Shown: positions 15,930 through 24,470 of the stretch, piece after piece | Layout: every line of letters starts with the position of its first letter | How positions within the stretch are numbered: position 1 is the first letter of the stretch | Origin: Streptomyces sp. NRRL S-350 | GTDB lineage: Bacteria > Actinomycetota > Actinomycetes > Streptomycetales > Streptomycetaceae | Direction of reading: 5' to 3' | Assembly (NCBI RefSeq): GCF_000719705.1 | Contig: NZ_JOHO01000080.1 | Coordinates: 1-39,422, forward strand | DNA length: 39,422 nt | Position numbers and translations under genes: made by a program | Notes under the pieces: model-generated | The model's input: the letters and a program-made list of their open reading frames with translations, nothing else | Told to the model about the DNA's origin: nothing | Databases searched by the model: none

Positions 15930-16799
15930 TCAGTGGAAGCTGTGCTCCTCCGCCGGGAAGGCGCCGGTGCGGACGTCGGCCGCGAACTCGCGGGCGGCTT
16001 CGCCGAGTACGCCGCGCAGGTCGGCGTACTTCTTGACGAACTTGGGCACCCGGCCCGCCGTCATGCCGGCCATGTCGGTCCAGACCAGGACCTGGGCGTC
16101 GGTCTCGGGGCCGCCGCCGATGCCCACGGTCGGGATCGCCAGCTGCTCGGTGACCTGGGCGGCCAGTTCGGCGGGGACGGCCTCCAGCACCACCGAGAAG
16201 GCGCCGGCCTGCTGGACGGCCTTGGCGTCGCGCAGCAGTTGGTGGGCCGCTTCGTCGCCGCGGCCCTGGACCGGGTAGCCGCCGAGGGCGTGCACGGACT
16301 GCGGGGTGAGGCCGATGTGGGCCATCACCGGGATGCCGGCCTCGACCAGCAGCTCGATCGAGCGGGCGCTGCGCTCGCCGCCCTCCAGCTTGACCGCGCC
16401 GACGCCGGCCTCCTTCATCAGCCGGGCCGCGTTGTGCATGGCCTGCGCGGGGGACTCCTGGTACGAGCCGAACGGCAGGTCGGCGACGATCATCGCGCGC
16501 TTGGTGCCGCGGACGACGGCGGCGGAGAGCATCACCATCTGATCCATGGTCACCGGCACGGTGGTCTCGTAGCCGAGGTGGCAGTTGCCGGCCGAGTCGC
16601 CGACGAGCAGGACGGGGATCCCGGCCTCGTCGAACACGCCCGCGGTGAGGGCGTCGTAGGCGGTGAGCATCGCCCACTTCTCGCTGCGCTGCTTGGCGGC
16701 GGCGAGGTCGCGGACGGTGACGCGGCGGTTGGTGACCCCGCCGTAGAGGGTGGCGGTCCCCGTCTGGCTCTGGGCAGGCGAAGGCGAAGAAGCGTTCAT
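15930..16799 (-). CDS. panB: 3-methyl-2-oxobutanoate hydroxymethyltransferase
   Basis: Ketopantoate hydroxymethyltransferase: transfers a one-carbon unit from methylene-tetrahydrofolate to alpha-ketoisovalerate in pantothenate (coenzyme A) synthesis. The 289-residue product has the family blocks [40 protein letters not shown] (metal-binding D), [10 protein letters not shown] (second metal D), [21 protein letters not shown] and [25 protein letters not shown] text near the end (read here as [19 protein letters not shown]). The start ATG at 16797-16799 has AGGAG about eight bases upstream; a longer frame lacks a site. It is a monocistronic gene, divergent from an MFS exporter, ending in a strong terminator. 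Confidence 0.97.
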   Translation of the reverse strand: MNASSPSPAQSQTGTATLYGGVTNRRVTVRDLAAAKQRSEKWAMLTAYDALTAGVFDEAGIPVLLVGDSAGNCHLGYETTVPVTMDQMVMLSAAVVRGTKRAMIVADLPFGSYQESPAQAMHNAARLMKEAGVGAVKLEGGERSARSIELLVEAGIPVMAHIGLTPQSVHALGGYPVQGRGDEAAHQLLRDAKAVQQAGAFSVVLEAVPAELAAQVTEQLAIPTVGIGGGPETDAQVLVWTDMAGMTAGRVPKFVKKYADLRGVLGEAAREFAADVRTGAFPAEEHSFH

Positions 16800-16986
16800 C
16801 GAACGGACTCCTGAAGGGTTGTCGTCTCGTGGCGCCGTACGGCGTCCCCGGATCACCTCCATGCTTGCACGCCCCGGCGTGAGCGCAAAGAGGGGTGCGG
16901 TCGGCGGGGTGCGATCCACGCCACACCGGGTGTGCGGGGCGCTCCGCGCCGGGGCGCGCGGGAGGCTCCCGGCTTTGCCTCGTTTT

Positions 16987-17049
16987 TACGAAACGGGGTC
17001 GTCTCGTATCGTAATAGCCGCTACTCTGGTGCCGGGGGGTTACGAGACG
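16987..17049. promoter_or_regulatory. Candidate TetR operators in the panB-MFS divergent region
   Basis: TACGAAAC (16987-16994) and GTCTCGTA (17001-17008) form a near-perfect 22-bp palindrome around GGGGTC, and TACGAGACG (17041-17049) is a perfect inverted match to CGTCTCGTA (17000-17008). The palindrome overlaps possible promoter hexamers TTTACG (16985-16990) and TATCGT (17007-17012). The remainder of the 303-base stretch 16800-17102 has no gene; panB's own promoter must also lie here. Confidence 0.65.
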
Positions 17050-17102
17050 TTTCCGACTCGGAATTGCCCGCCAGTGCCACGCCAACACGGACGGGAAGAC
17101 CA

Positions 17103-18710
17103 ATGACCACCGCAGCCGCGCCACCTCGTGTGCCGGAAGCCATCCACCGTCGGCGCTGGGCGATCCTCTGCACCCTGGTGCTCGCCCTGCTCGTCGTCGT
17201 GCTCGACAACTCGATCCTCAACGTCGCGATGAAGACCATCGCGACCCCCGCTCCGGTCGGCCTCGGCGCCACCCAGAGCGACCTGGAGTGGTCGATCAAC
17301 TCCTACACCCTGGTGTTCGCGGGGCTGCTCTTCACCTCCGGCCTGCTCGGCGACCGCTTCGGCCGCAAGCTCGCGCTGCTGGCCGGCATGGTGGTCTTCG
17401 GCATCGCCTCCCTGCTGTCCGCGATGGCCGGCTCGCCCGGTGAACTCATCGGCTACCGCGCCCTGATGGGCGTCGGCGCCGCACTCGCGATGCCCGCCAC
17501 GCTGGCGATCATCATGAACGTCTTCGAGCGTTCCGAGCAGCCCAAGGCGATCGGCATCTGGGCCGGCGCGGTCGGTCTGGCCATCGCCATCGGCCCGATC
17601 ACCGGCGGTCTGCTGATCGAGCACTTCTGGTGGGGCTCGGTCTTCCTGATCAACGTCCCGATCGTGATCGTCGCGGTGATCGCGATGGCGATCCTGGTGC
17701 CCGAGTCCAAGGACCCCAACCCGGGAAAGCTCGACCCGGTCGGCGTACTGCTGTCGATCATCGGCCTGGTCGCGCTGATCTACGGCATCATCAAGGGCGG
17801 CGAGCTGGCCGACTTCACCGCCGTCGGGGCCTGGGGGCCGACCCTGGTCGGCGTGCTCGCGCTGGTCGCCTTCGTCTGGTTCGAGGGCCGCACGCCGTTC
17901 CCCGCGCTGGACGTCACCTGGTTCCGCAACAAGGTGTTCAGCGCCTCCGTGGTGGTCGTCGGCGTGATCTTCTTCGCGCTGATGGGCGTCTCCTTCTTCG
18001 GCGTCTTCTACATCCAGAGCGTGCGCGGCTACAGCGCGCTGCAGGCCGGCCTGCTGATGCTGCCGCTGGCGGTCGCCCAGCTGGTGTTCGCGCCGCGGGC
18101 CCGGCTGGTGGTCGACCGCTTCGGCGTCGCCGCCACCGCCACGAGCGGCATGGTGCTGGTCGCGATCGGCTTCGTCGGCTACACCGTGCTGACCACCACC
18201 AGCCCCATCTGGGTGCTGATCGTCCTCGGCCTGGTGATGGGCGCCGGCATGGCCCACGTCATGCCGCCGGTCACCGTCGCGATCATGGGCTCGCTGCCCC
18301 GCGAGAAGGCCGGTGCCGGATCCGCCGTCAACAACACCTTCCGCCAGGTCGGCGGCTCGCTCGGGGTCGCCGTGCTCGGCGCGGTGCTCTCCACCGTCTA
18401 CCGCGACGGGATGTCCGACACCCTCGCCCGGCTGCCCGAGGGGCTGCGCGACAAGGCGGGCGAGTCACTGGAGGCCACCGTGGCCATCGCCGACCGGATC
18501 CCCGGCGGCAAGGCACTGATCGGCCCGGCGAACGACGCCTTCATCCACGCCATGCACGTGGTCGCCGCCCTCTCGGTGGGCATCTCGCTGGTCGGCGCGC
18601 TGGTCGCCTGGTTCCTGCTCCCGCGCCGCGTGGCCGCCCCCGGCGGTCCGGCCGCTCCGGCCGCCGGGCAGCGGGACGAGTCCCTGGAGGCCGCGACCGC
18701 GGAGGCCTGA
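17103..18710 (+). CDS. MFS efflux transporter, DHA2 (EmrB/QacA) family
   Basis: A 535-residue, probably 14-helix drug-proton antiporter of the cytoplasmic membrane. The N-terminus has [20 protein letters not shown] then [11 protein letters not shown], the second-helix [20 protein letters not shown], motif [19 protein letters not shown], and motif C region [20 protein letters not shown]. The C-terminus is a short Pro/Ala/Gly-rich tail. Start ATG 17103 has GGGAAG six bases upstream; longer in-frame starts would lie in the operator region. It is followed by two hairpins and then by a tetR gene on the same strand, whose promoter carries the same half-site, so the TetR protein very likely represses this pump. 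Substrate unknown. Confidence 0.95.
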   Translation: MTTAAAPPRVPEAIHRRRWAILCTLVLALLVVVLDNSILNVAMKTIATPAPVGLGATQSDLEWSINSYTLVFAGLLFTSGLLGDRFGRKLALLAGMVVFGIASLLSAMAGSPGELIGYRALMGVGAALAMPATLAIIMNVFERSEQPKAIGIWAGAVGLAIAIGPITGGLLIEHFWWGSVFLINVPIVIVAVIAMAILVPESKDPNPGKLDPVGVLLSIIGLVALIYGIIKGGELADFTAVGAWGPTLVGVLALVAFVWFEGRTPFPALDVTWFRNKVFSASVVVVGVIFFALMGVSFFGVFYIQSVRGYSALQAGLLMLPLAVAQLVFAPRARLVVDRFGVAATATSGMVLVAIGFVGYTVLTTTSPIWVLIVLGLVMGAGMAHVMPPVTVAIMGSLPREKAGAGSAVNNTFRQVGGSLGVAVLGAVLSTVYRDGMSDTLARLPEGLRDKAGESLEATVAIADRIPGGKALIGPANDAFIHAMHVVAALSVGISLVGALVAWFLLPRRVAAPGGPAAPAAGQRDESLEAATAEA

Positions 18711-18725
18711 CCCGCGGTCGGACCG

Positions 18726-18749
18726 GCCACCGGCCGAACGACCGGTGGC
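18726..18749 (+). terminator. Hairpin after the MFS gene (first of two)
   Basis: GCCACCGG (18726-18733) pairs with CCGGTGGC (18742-18749) around eight bases, 15 bases after the stop. Confidence 0.55.
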
Positions 18750-18763
18750 GACTGAGTGACAAT

Positions 18764-18801
18764 GGCCCTGCCACCCCGGGTGCGACCGGGGCGGCAGGGC
18801 C
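18764..18801 (+). terminator. Strong terminator between MFS and tetR genes
   Basis: GGCCCTGCC (18764-18772) and CCCCGG (18774-18779) pair with CCGGGG (18786-18791) and GGCAGGGCC (18793-18801): a 15-bp stem with one A-C mismatch and loop GTGCGA. With the hairpin before it this suggests that tetR has its own promoter. Confidence 0.8.
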
Positions 18802-18839
18802 TCGGTCCGACGGGCCCCCCGCCCGTCGCACGGACCACC

Positions 18840-18848
18840 CACGAGACG
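18840..18848. promoter_or_regulatory. TetR half-site upstream of tetR
   Basis: CACGAGACG repeats, apart from its first base, the half-site TACGAGACG found before the MFS gene. It lies 43 bases before the tetR start, which fits autoregulation; a second half is not evident. Confidence 0.4.
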
Positions 18849-18891
18849 GACGGCGCCCGGGCGCCCGGGGACAGCGAGGAGAACAGCGGGG

Positions 18892-19539
18892 ATGAACACG
18901 GACACCCCGACCGCCAGGACGGCCGCCCCGACCGCCGACACCGGCCCGGCCTGCGCCGCCCGCCGCGGCCGACCGCGCAGCGAGGCCGCCGAGCAGGCCA
19001 TCTTCGCCGCCGTCGAGGACCTGATGGCAGGCGGTACCGCGATGTCGGAGCTCACCATCGAGGGCATCGCCACCGCCGCCGGCGTCGGCAAGGCCACCAT
19101 CTACCGGCGCTGGCCCAACAAGGAGGCCCTGCTGGTCGACGTGGTCAGCCGGCTGGAGGTCCCGATGCCGGGGCCCACCGGCGAAGGCGCCCGGGCCGAC
19201 CTCATCGACATGGTCGACTACATGCGCCGGCGCGGCCTCGCCAAGCGCACCCGCTGGGTGCTCAAGGCCGCCTACGGCGAGATGCAGAGCCTGCCCGAAC
19301 TCCACAACGCCTACCGCGAACGGGTGATCAAACCGCGCCGCGAGGCCGGGCTGGCCCTGATCCGCCGCGCCATGGACGAGGGCGTGCTGCGCGACGACCT
19401 CGACCTGGACCTGCTCGGCGACCTGCTGATGGGCCCCATCCTCTACCGCAGCATCCTGTGGGACGACTCCGACCTGGAGGACCCGGACCTGGCCCGCACC
19501 ATGGTCGACTCCCTGCTCGACGGCCTCGGGCCCCGCTGA
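18892..19539 (+). CDS. TetR/AcrR-family transcriptional repressor
   Basis: A 215-residue dimeric repressor. The N-terminal DNA-binding domain shows RRGRPRSEAAEQAIFAAVED (helix 1) and ELTIEGIATAAGVGKATIYR followed by RWPNKEALL (helix-turn-helix, residues about 53-80). The C-terminal ligand-binding part has the pattern of TetR_C members (KAAYGEMQSLPELHNAYRER, KPRREAGLALIRRAMDEGVL, DLLGDLLMGPILYRSILWD). Start ATG 18892 has GAGGAG about ten bases upstream. It follows the DHA2 exporter, its likely target, behind a terminator; half-sites ACGAGACG before both genes support this. A 16-bp tandem repeat begins in its last codons. Confidence 0.92.
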   Translation: MNTDTPTARTAAPTADTGPACAARRGRPRSEAAEQAIFAAVEDLMAGGTAMSELTIEGIATAAGVGKATIYRRWPNKEALLVDVVSRLEVPMPGPTGEGARADLIDMVDYMRRRGLAKRTRWVLKAAYGEMQSLPELHNAYRERVIKPRREAGLALIRRAMDEGVLRDDLDLDLLGDLLMGPILYRSILWDDSDLEDPDLARTMVDSLLDGLGPR

Positions 19540-19591
19540 CCCAGGGCCCCGCCGACTCAGGGCCACGCTGACTCACGGCCCCGCTGACCTC
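19528..19591 (+). repeat. Four 16-bp tandem units starting inside the tetR stop region
   Basis: GGGCCCCGCTGACCCA (19528-19543), GGGCCCCGCCGACTCA (19544-19559), GGGCCACGCTGACTCA (19560-19575) and CGGCCCCGCTGACCTC (19576-19591). The first unit holds the last two codons and stop of tetR; three of the four units carry a TGA, and 16 is not a multiple of three, so the duplication could not lengthen the protein. The rest of the 306-base gap (19592-19845) shows no gene. Confidence 0.85.
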
Positions 19592-19845
19592 GGGCGATGC
19601 CCCCCGGCGCCGACCTCGCGCCCCGATGACCTCGTGTCCCGTCGGCCGTGCACCCCGCCGGCCTCGCCGGACGTGGCCTGGCTCACCAAACCGGGCCACG
19701 CCGCAACCCGCTCCGGCGGAGCGACGTCTGTCCCGGCATAGGCTGAGCCGGGAATCCGATCGAACCGGCACCTTTCCGGCGTTGCCCCCCACCCCGCGGG
19801 GCGGTTCCGGACCGGCGGACGGCACGAGCGAACGGGAGCCACGGC

Positions 19846-20898
19846 ATGGCGCAGGCGGACAGCACCGAGCGGATCGCGGCCCCCGGAGGCGCCGACGACG
19901 CGGCCCCCGCGGCCCGGGCCGGCGGCTTCCTGGGCCTGCGCGACTGGGGCCGCGACGCACGCGGCAGCACCACCTGGCGGCGCGGCCTGGTGATCGCCGT
20001 CCTGGCCCTGCTCACCGCCGCACTGCTCGCCTTCCACGCCGAGGCGCCCAACGGCGTCGGCAACCTCGGCAGCCTGCTGGAGACCTTCCTGCCCTGGCTG
20101 GGCCTGGCCGTCCCGGTGCTGCTGGTGCCCGCGCTGCTGCGCCGCTCCGCCACCGCGCTGCTCGCCCTGCTGCTGCCCGTCGCGCTCTGGGCCAACCTGT
20201 TCGGCGGCCTGCTGACCGACAAGAGCGGCGGCCGGGGCGACTTGACGGTGGTCAGCCACAACGTGGCCGCCGCCAACACCGACGTCCCGGCCACCGTCCG
20301 CGGGCTGGTGGCCTCCGGCGCCCAGATCGTCGCCCTCCAGGAGCTGGCCGGCAGGGCGATGCGCTCGTACGAGACCGGGCTCGCCGAGGCCTACCCGTAC
20401 CACTCGGTGGAGGGCACGGTCGGGCTCTGGTCGAAGTACCCGATCAGCGGCGTCGCGCCGGTGGACCTCAAGATGGGCTGGACCAGGGCGTTCCGGGCGG
20501 AGGTCGCCACCCCGCAGGGCCCGGTCGCGGTGTACGTCGCGCACCTGCCCTCGGTGCGGCTGAAGGCCGAGGGCGGTTTCACCGTCGGCCAGCGGGACGC
20601 CAGCGCGCAGGCGCTCGGCGAGGCGATCCGGGCCGAGCCGGTCCGGAAGGTGCTGCTGCTCGGTGACCTCAACGGCACCATGAACGACCGCAGCCTCGCG
20701 CCCGTCACCTCGCAGATGCGCTCGGCCCAGGGCGCCGCCGGGGACGGCTTCGGCTTCAGCTGGCCCGCGTCGTTCCCGATGGCCCGGATCGACCAGATCA
20801 TGAGCAGGGGCGGCCTCAAGCCGGTCGACTCCCGCACCCTGCCGCAGGACGGCAGCGACCACCTCGCGGTGGCCGCCACCTACCGGTACTCCTCGTAG
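19846..20898 (+). CDS. Membrane-anchored endonuclease/exonuclease/phosphatase family protein
   Basis: 350 residues: a cytoplasmic N-terminus, then three hydrophobic helices (LVIAVLALLTAALLAFHA, LETFLPWLGLAVPVLLVPAL, TALLALLLPVALWANLFGGL; residues about 47-120), then an EEP catalytic domain outside the membrane. Its signature residues are visible: VVSHNVAAANTD (N), QIVALQELAG (E), VYVAHLP, LLGDLNGTMNDRS (D and N) and the terminal QDGSDHLAVAATY (D-H pair). The family includes vancomycin-resistance-linked VanJ-like and other phosphodiesterases; teichoic acid or phospholipid-linked substrates are possible. ATG 19846 has GGGAGCC about eight bases upstream. It is convergent with nadE, only 21 bases apart. 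Confidence 0.88.
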   Translation: MAQADSTERIAAPGGADDAAPAARAGGFLGLRDWGRDARGSTTWRRGLVIAVLALLTAALLAFHAEAPNGVGNLGSLLETFLPWLGLAVPVLLVPALLRRSATALLALLLPVALWANLFGGLLTDKSGGRGDLTVVSHNVAAANTDVPATVRGLVASGAQIVALQELAGRAMRSYETGLAEAYPYHSVEGTVGLWSKYPISGVAPVDLKMGWTRAFRAEVATPQGPVAVYVAHLPSVRLKAEGGFTVGQRDASAQALGEAIRAEPVRKVLLLGDLNGTMNDRSLAPVTSQMRSAQGAAGDGFGFSWPASFPMARIDQIMSRGGLKPVDSRTLPQDGSDHLAVAATYRYSS

Positions 20899-20919
20899 GG
20901 CCGCCCCCCTGGCGCCGGG

Positions 20920-22674
20920 TCAGCCCCGGCGCCAGCGGTTGGTGATCGGCAGGCGCCGGTCCCGGCCGAAGTTCTTGACCGAGATCTTCGGGCCCGGCGG
21001 GTACTGGCGCCGCTTGTACTCGGCGGTGTCCACCAGCCGCACCACCCGGTCGACGACGGCCGGGTCGAAGCCGGCCGCCACGATCGCGTCCCGGCCCTCG
21101 TCGCCCTCGATGTAGCGCGCCAGCACGCTGTCCAGCAGGTCGTAGTCCGGCAGCGAGTCGCTGTCCATCTGGTCCGGCCGCAGCTCGGCGGACGGCGGCT
21201 TGGTGATGGTGTTCTCCGGGATCGGCGGCACCTCGCCGCGCCGCTCGGCCTCCTCGTTGCGCCAGCGGGCCAGCCGGAAGACCAGCGACTTGTAGACGTC
21301 CTTGATCGGCCCGTACGCGCCCACCGAGTCGCCGTACAGGGTCGAGTAGCCGACCGCCAGCTCGCTCTTGTTGCCGGGGGCGAGCACGATGTGCCCCTCC
21401 TGGTTGGAGATCGCCATCAGCAGGGTGCCGCGGAGCCGGGACTGCAGGTTCTCCTCGGCCAGGCCGGTCAGCTCGGTGGCGCCCATATAGGCGTCGAACA
21501 TCGGGGCGATGGAGACGGTCCGGAAGTGCAGCCCGGTGCGGCGGGCCAGCTCGGCGGCGTCGCCCTTGGAGTGCTCGGAGGAGTAGCGGCTCGGCATCGA
21601 GACGCAGTGCACGTTGTCGGCGCCGATCGCGTCCACCGCGATCGAGGCCACCAGCGCCGAGTCGATGCCGCCGGAGAGACCGATCAGGACGGACCGGAAG
21701 CCGTTCTTGGCGACGTACGCCCGGGTGCCGGAGACCAACGCGGCCCAGATCTCCGCCTCGTCGGACAGCCGCGGCGCGATCTCGGCGACCGGCTTCCCCG
21801 CGAGCGCGGGCTGCGGCTCGCCGGGCAGCTCGGAGCGGACCAGGTGCAGCCCGTCGCTCAGCAGCAGACCGTCGGTGTGGTCGCTGCTGGCGGCCGGCAG
21901 GTCGAGGTCCAGCACCAGCAGGTGCTCCTCGAACTGCGGGGAGCGGGCGAGGACTTCGCCGTCGGCGCCGACCACGATCGAGTCGCCGTCGAAGACCAGC
22001 TCGTCCTGGCCGCCGACCATGTTGACGTACGCCAGGGTGCAGCCCGCCTCGGCCGCCCGGCGGCGGACCAGCTCCAGCCGTTGGTCGTCCTTGTTCCGCT
22101 CGTACGGCGAGCCGTTGATGACCAGCAGCAGCCCGGCCTCGGCCTCGCGGGCCGCCGTCACCCGGCCGCCGTCCTGCCAGATGTCCTCGCAGATCGCCAG
22201 CGCGACGTCCACCCCGTGCACCCGGACCACCGGCAGCTGGTCGCCCGGGACGAACCAGCGGAACTCGTCGAACACGCCGTAGTTGGGCAGGTGGTGCTTG
22301 GCGAAGCGGGTCACCACGGCGCCCCGGTGCAGCACGGCGGCGCAGTTCTGCGGCGACCCGGCGGGGCGGTTGAACCGCGGCGAGGCGTGCTCGGAGCGCC
22401 CGAGGTAGCCGACCACCACCGGCACCTCGCCCAGCCCGTCGGCCACCAGCCGGCCGGCCAGCTCCACCAGCGCGTCGCGGGAGGCCTCGACGAAGGAGCC
22501 GCGCAGGGCGAGGTCCTCGACCGGGTACCCGGTGAGGGCCATCTCGGGGAAGGCGACCAGCTGCGCGCCGGCCTCGACGGCCTGCTTGGTCCAGCGCACC
22601 ACCTCAGCGCTGTTGCGGGCGAGGTCACCGACCCAGGGGTCGATCTGGCTCAGGGCGAGACGGAGTTTGGGCAT
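20920..22674 (-). CDS. nadE: Glutamine-dependent NAD+ synthetase
   Basis: Makes NAD+ from nicotinic acid adenine dinucleotide, ATP and glutamine. The 584-residue protein joins two domains. The N-terminal nitrilase-type glutaminase has the triad E44 (FPEMALTG), K126 (RFAKHHLP) and C162 (ICEDIWQDG); the C-terminal synthetase has the ATP pyrophosphatase P-loop SGGIDS (334-339), the AP GNKSELAVGYSTLYGDSVGA block and a GLGxxP-free tail ending in KNFGRDRRLPITNRWRRG. The length and domain order match actinobacterial NadE. The ATG at 22672-22674 starts the first beta strand directly. It is divergent from glnA2 (173-base shared upstream region), which also needs ammonia or glutamine. Confidence 0.97.
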   Translation of the reverse strand: MPKLRLALSQIDPWVGDLARNSAEVVRWTKQAVEAGAQLVAFPEMALTGYPVEDLALRGSFVEASRDALVELAGRLVADGLGEVPVVVGYLGRSEHASPRFNRPAGSPQNCAAVLHRGAVVTRFAKHHLPNYGVFDEFRWFVPGDQLPVVRVHGVDVALAICEDIWQDGGRVTAAREAEAGLLLVINGSPYERNKDDQRLELVRRRAAEAGCTLAYVNMVGGQDELVFDGDSIVVGADGEVLARSPQFEEHLLVLDLDLPAASSDHTDGLLLSDGLHLVRSELPGEPQPALAGKPVAEIAPRLSDEAEIWAALVSGTRAYVAKNGFRSVLIGLSGGIDSALVASIAVDAIGADNVHCVSMPSRYSSEHSKGDAAELARRTGLHFRTVSIAPMFDAYMGATELTGLAEENLQSRLRGTLLMAISNQEGHIVLAPGNKSELAVGYSTLYGDSVGAYGPIKDVYKSLVFRLARWRNEEAERRGEVPPIPENTITKPPSAELRPDQMDSDSLPDYDLLDSVLARYIEGDEGRDAIVAAGFDPAVVDRVVRLVDTAEYKRRQYPPGPKISVKNFGRDRRLPITNRWRRG

Positions 22675-22847
22675 GCGTCCGAGTGTAATCGTCTATCTGA
22701 CGCGATGTCCCGCGAGGGGGTCCGAACCGGGGCGGCACTGCCGTCCCGGGCGATGATCGGCCATGATGGGGGCAATCGCGGGCAGTGGTCCTCCGGAGGC
22801 CTCCGGGGCGTAACACGAGCGTAAAGAGCAGAGGTGAGACTGTCCCC

Positions 22848-24209
22848 ATGGGCAAGCAGCAGCAGTTCGTGCTTCGGACGCTCGAAGAGCGTGACATCCG
22901 GTTCGTCCGGCTGTGGTTCACCGACGTGCTCGGGTTCCTCAAGTCGGTCGCGGTGGCGCCGGCCGAGCTGGAACAGGCCTTCGAGGAAGGCATCGGCTTC
23001 GACGGCTCCGCGATCGAGGGCTTCGCCCGGGTGTACGAGTCCGACATGATCGCCAAGCCGGACCCGACCACCTTCCAGATCCTGCCGTGGCGCTCGGAGA
23101 CCCCGGGCACCGCCCGGATGTTCTGCGACATCCTGATGCCGGACGGCTCGCCGTCCTTCGCCGACCCCCGGTTCGTGCTCAAGCGGACCCTGGAGAAGGC
23201 CTCCGACCAGGGCTTCACCTTCTACACCCACCCGGAGATCGAGTTCTTCCTGCTGAAGAACCTGCCCGGCGACGGCACCCCGCCGATCCCCGCCGACCAG
23301 TCCGGCTACTTCGACCACACCCCGCGCGGGGTCGGCCACGACTTCCGCCGGCAGGCGATCACGATGCTGGAGTCGATGGGCATCTCGGTGGAGTTCTCGC
23401 ACCACGAGGGCGCCCCGGGCCAGCAGGAGATCGACCTGCGCTACGCCGACGCGCTGTCGACCGCCGACAACATCATGACCTTCCGCCTGGTCATGAAGGA
23501 GGTCGCGCTGGAGCAGGGCGTGCACGCGAGCTTCATGCCCAAGCCCTTCTCCGAGCACCCCGGCAGCGGCATGCACACCCACCTCTCGCTGTTCGAGGGC
23601 GACCGCAACGCCTTCCACGAGTCCGGTGCCGAGTACCAGCTCTCCAAGGTCGGCAGGTCCTTCATCGCCGGCCTGCTGAAGCACGCCGCCGAGATCGCCG
23701 CCGTCACCAACCAGTGGGTGAACTCCTACAAGCGCATCTGGGGCGGCTCCCAGCGCACCGCCGGCGCCGGCGGCGAGGCGCCGTCGTACATCTGCTGGGG
23801 CCACAACAACCGCTCCGCGCTGATCCGGGTGCCGATGTACAAGCCGGGCAAGCAGGGCTCCACCCGGATCGAGGTCCGCTCCCTCGACACCGGCTGCAAC
23901 CCCTACCTCGCCTACGCGGTGACCCTCGCGGCCGGTCTGAAGGGCATCGAGGAGGGCTACGAGCTCCCGCCGGGCGCCGACGACGACGTGTGGGCGCTGT
24001 CCGACTCCGAGCGCCGCGCCCTCGGCATCCAGCCGATGCCGCAGAACCTCGGCGAGGCCATCGACCTGATGCAGCGCAGCGAACTCGTCGCCGAGACGCT
24101 GGGCGAGCACGTCTTCGACTTCTTCCTGCGCAACAAGCGCCAGGAGTGGGAGGAGTACCGCTCCGAGGTGACGCCGTTCGAACTGCGGAAGAACCTCCAG
24201 GTGCTCTGA
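22848..24209 (+). CDS. glnA2: Glutamine synthetase-like ligase GlnA2
   Basis: A 453-residue type I glutamine-synthetase-fold enzyme, ATP-dependent ligase of glutamate. The N-terminal beta-grasp (FVLRTLEERDIRFVRLWFTD) is followed by PDPTTFQILPWR, the metal-binding EIEFFLL, NSYKRIWGGSQRTAGAGGEA, and RSALIRVP..KQGSTRIEVRSLD. The tail LGEHVFDFFLRNKRQEWEEY is typical of the GlnA2 group rather than GlnA1, and the adenylylation loop (NLYDLP-like tyrosine) of GlnA1 is not present: the corresponding region reads EGYELPPGADDDVW. In Streptomyces GlnA2 has been linked to gamma-glutamylation of polyamines, so it may not be the main ammonium-assimilating enzyme. ATG 22848 has GAGGTGA 9-10 bases upstream. 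GTAAC-N6-GTAAA (22810-22825) is a weak GlnR-box candidate. Confidence 0.93.
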   Translation: MGKQQQFVLRTLEERDIRFVRLWFTDVLGFLKSVAVAPAELEQAFEEGIGFDGSAIEGFARVYESDMIAKPDPTTFQILPWRSETPGTARMFCDILMPDGSPSFADPRFVLKRTLEKASDQGFTFYTHPEIEFFLLKNLPGDGTPPIPADQSGYFDHTPRGVGHDFRRQAITMLESMGISVEFSHHEGAPGQQEIDLRYADALSTADNIMTFRLVMKEVALEQGVHASFMPKPFSEHPGSGMHTHLSLFEGDRNAFHESGAEYQLSKVGRSFIAGLLKHAAEIAAVTNQWVNSYKRIWGGSQRTAGAGGEAPSYICWGHNNRSALIRVPMYKPGKQGSTRIEVRSLDTGCNPYLAYAVTLAAGLKGIEEGYELPPGADDDVWALSDSERRALGIQPMPQNLGEAIDLMQRSELVAETLGEHVFDFFLRNKRQEWEEYRSEVTPFELRKNLQVL

Positions 24210-24225
24210 CGATCCGTCGGCATCC

Positions 24226-24259
24226 CCGGGGGCCTGGTCCGATCGGACCAGGCCCCCGG
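24226..24259 (+). terminator. glnA2 terminator
   Basis: CCGGGGGCCTGGTCC (24226-24240) and GGACCAGGCCCCCGG (24245-24259) form a 15-bp perfect stem with the tetraloop GATC, 16 bases past the stop. Confidence 0.92.
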
Positions 24260-24470
24260 TGTCGTGCGGGGCCGGGTCGCGGCCGGGTCGCGGGCTCCTC
24301 GGTGCGATCGCCGCGAACGTACCGTCATCCGCCGTGAGCCGCGCGGGCGGTGTCCCCCGCACACATCAATCCGTTGGGCCGATGCGGTTACTCTGCAGCG
24401 GTGCCGAGCCGGGATGGGGGAGGGAGAGGCGTATTCAGTAAATCCGTTTTGCGGATCATCCTGGAGAGTC

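Noticed and set aside
22810..22825. GlnR box GTAAC-N6-GTAAA before glnA2
   Set aside because: Only one a-site/b-site pair with two mismatches to gTnAc-N6-GaAAc; published GlnR targets, as far as I recall, do not include glnA2. Kept only as a note.
24442..24456. Short inverted repeat ATCCG/CGGAT in the leader of the LAXTG gene, considered as a riboswitch
   Set aside because: A five-base stem only, with no conserved riboswitch core; probably incidental.
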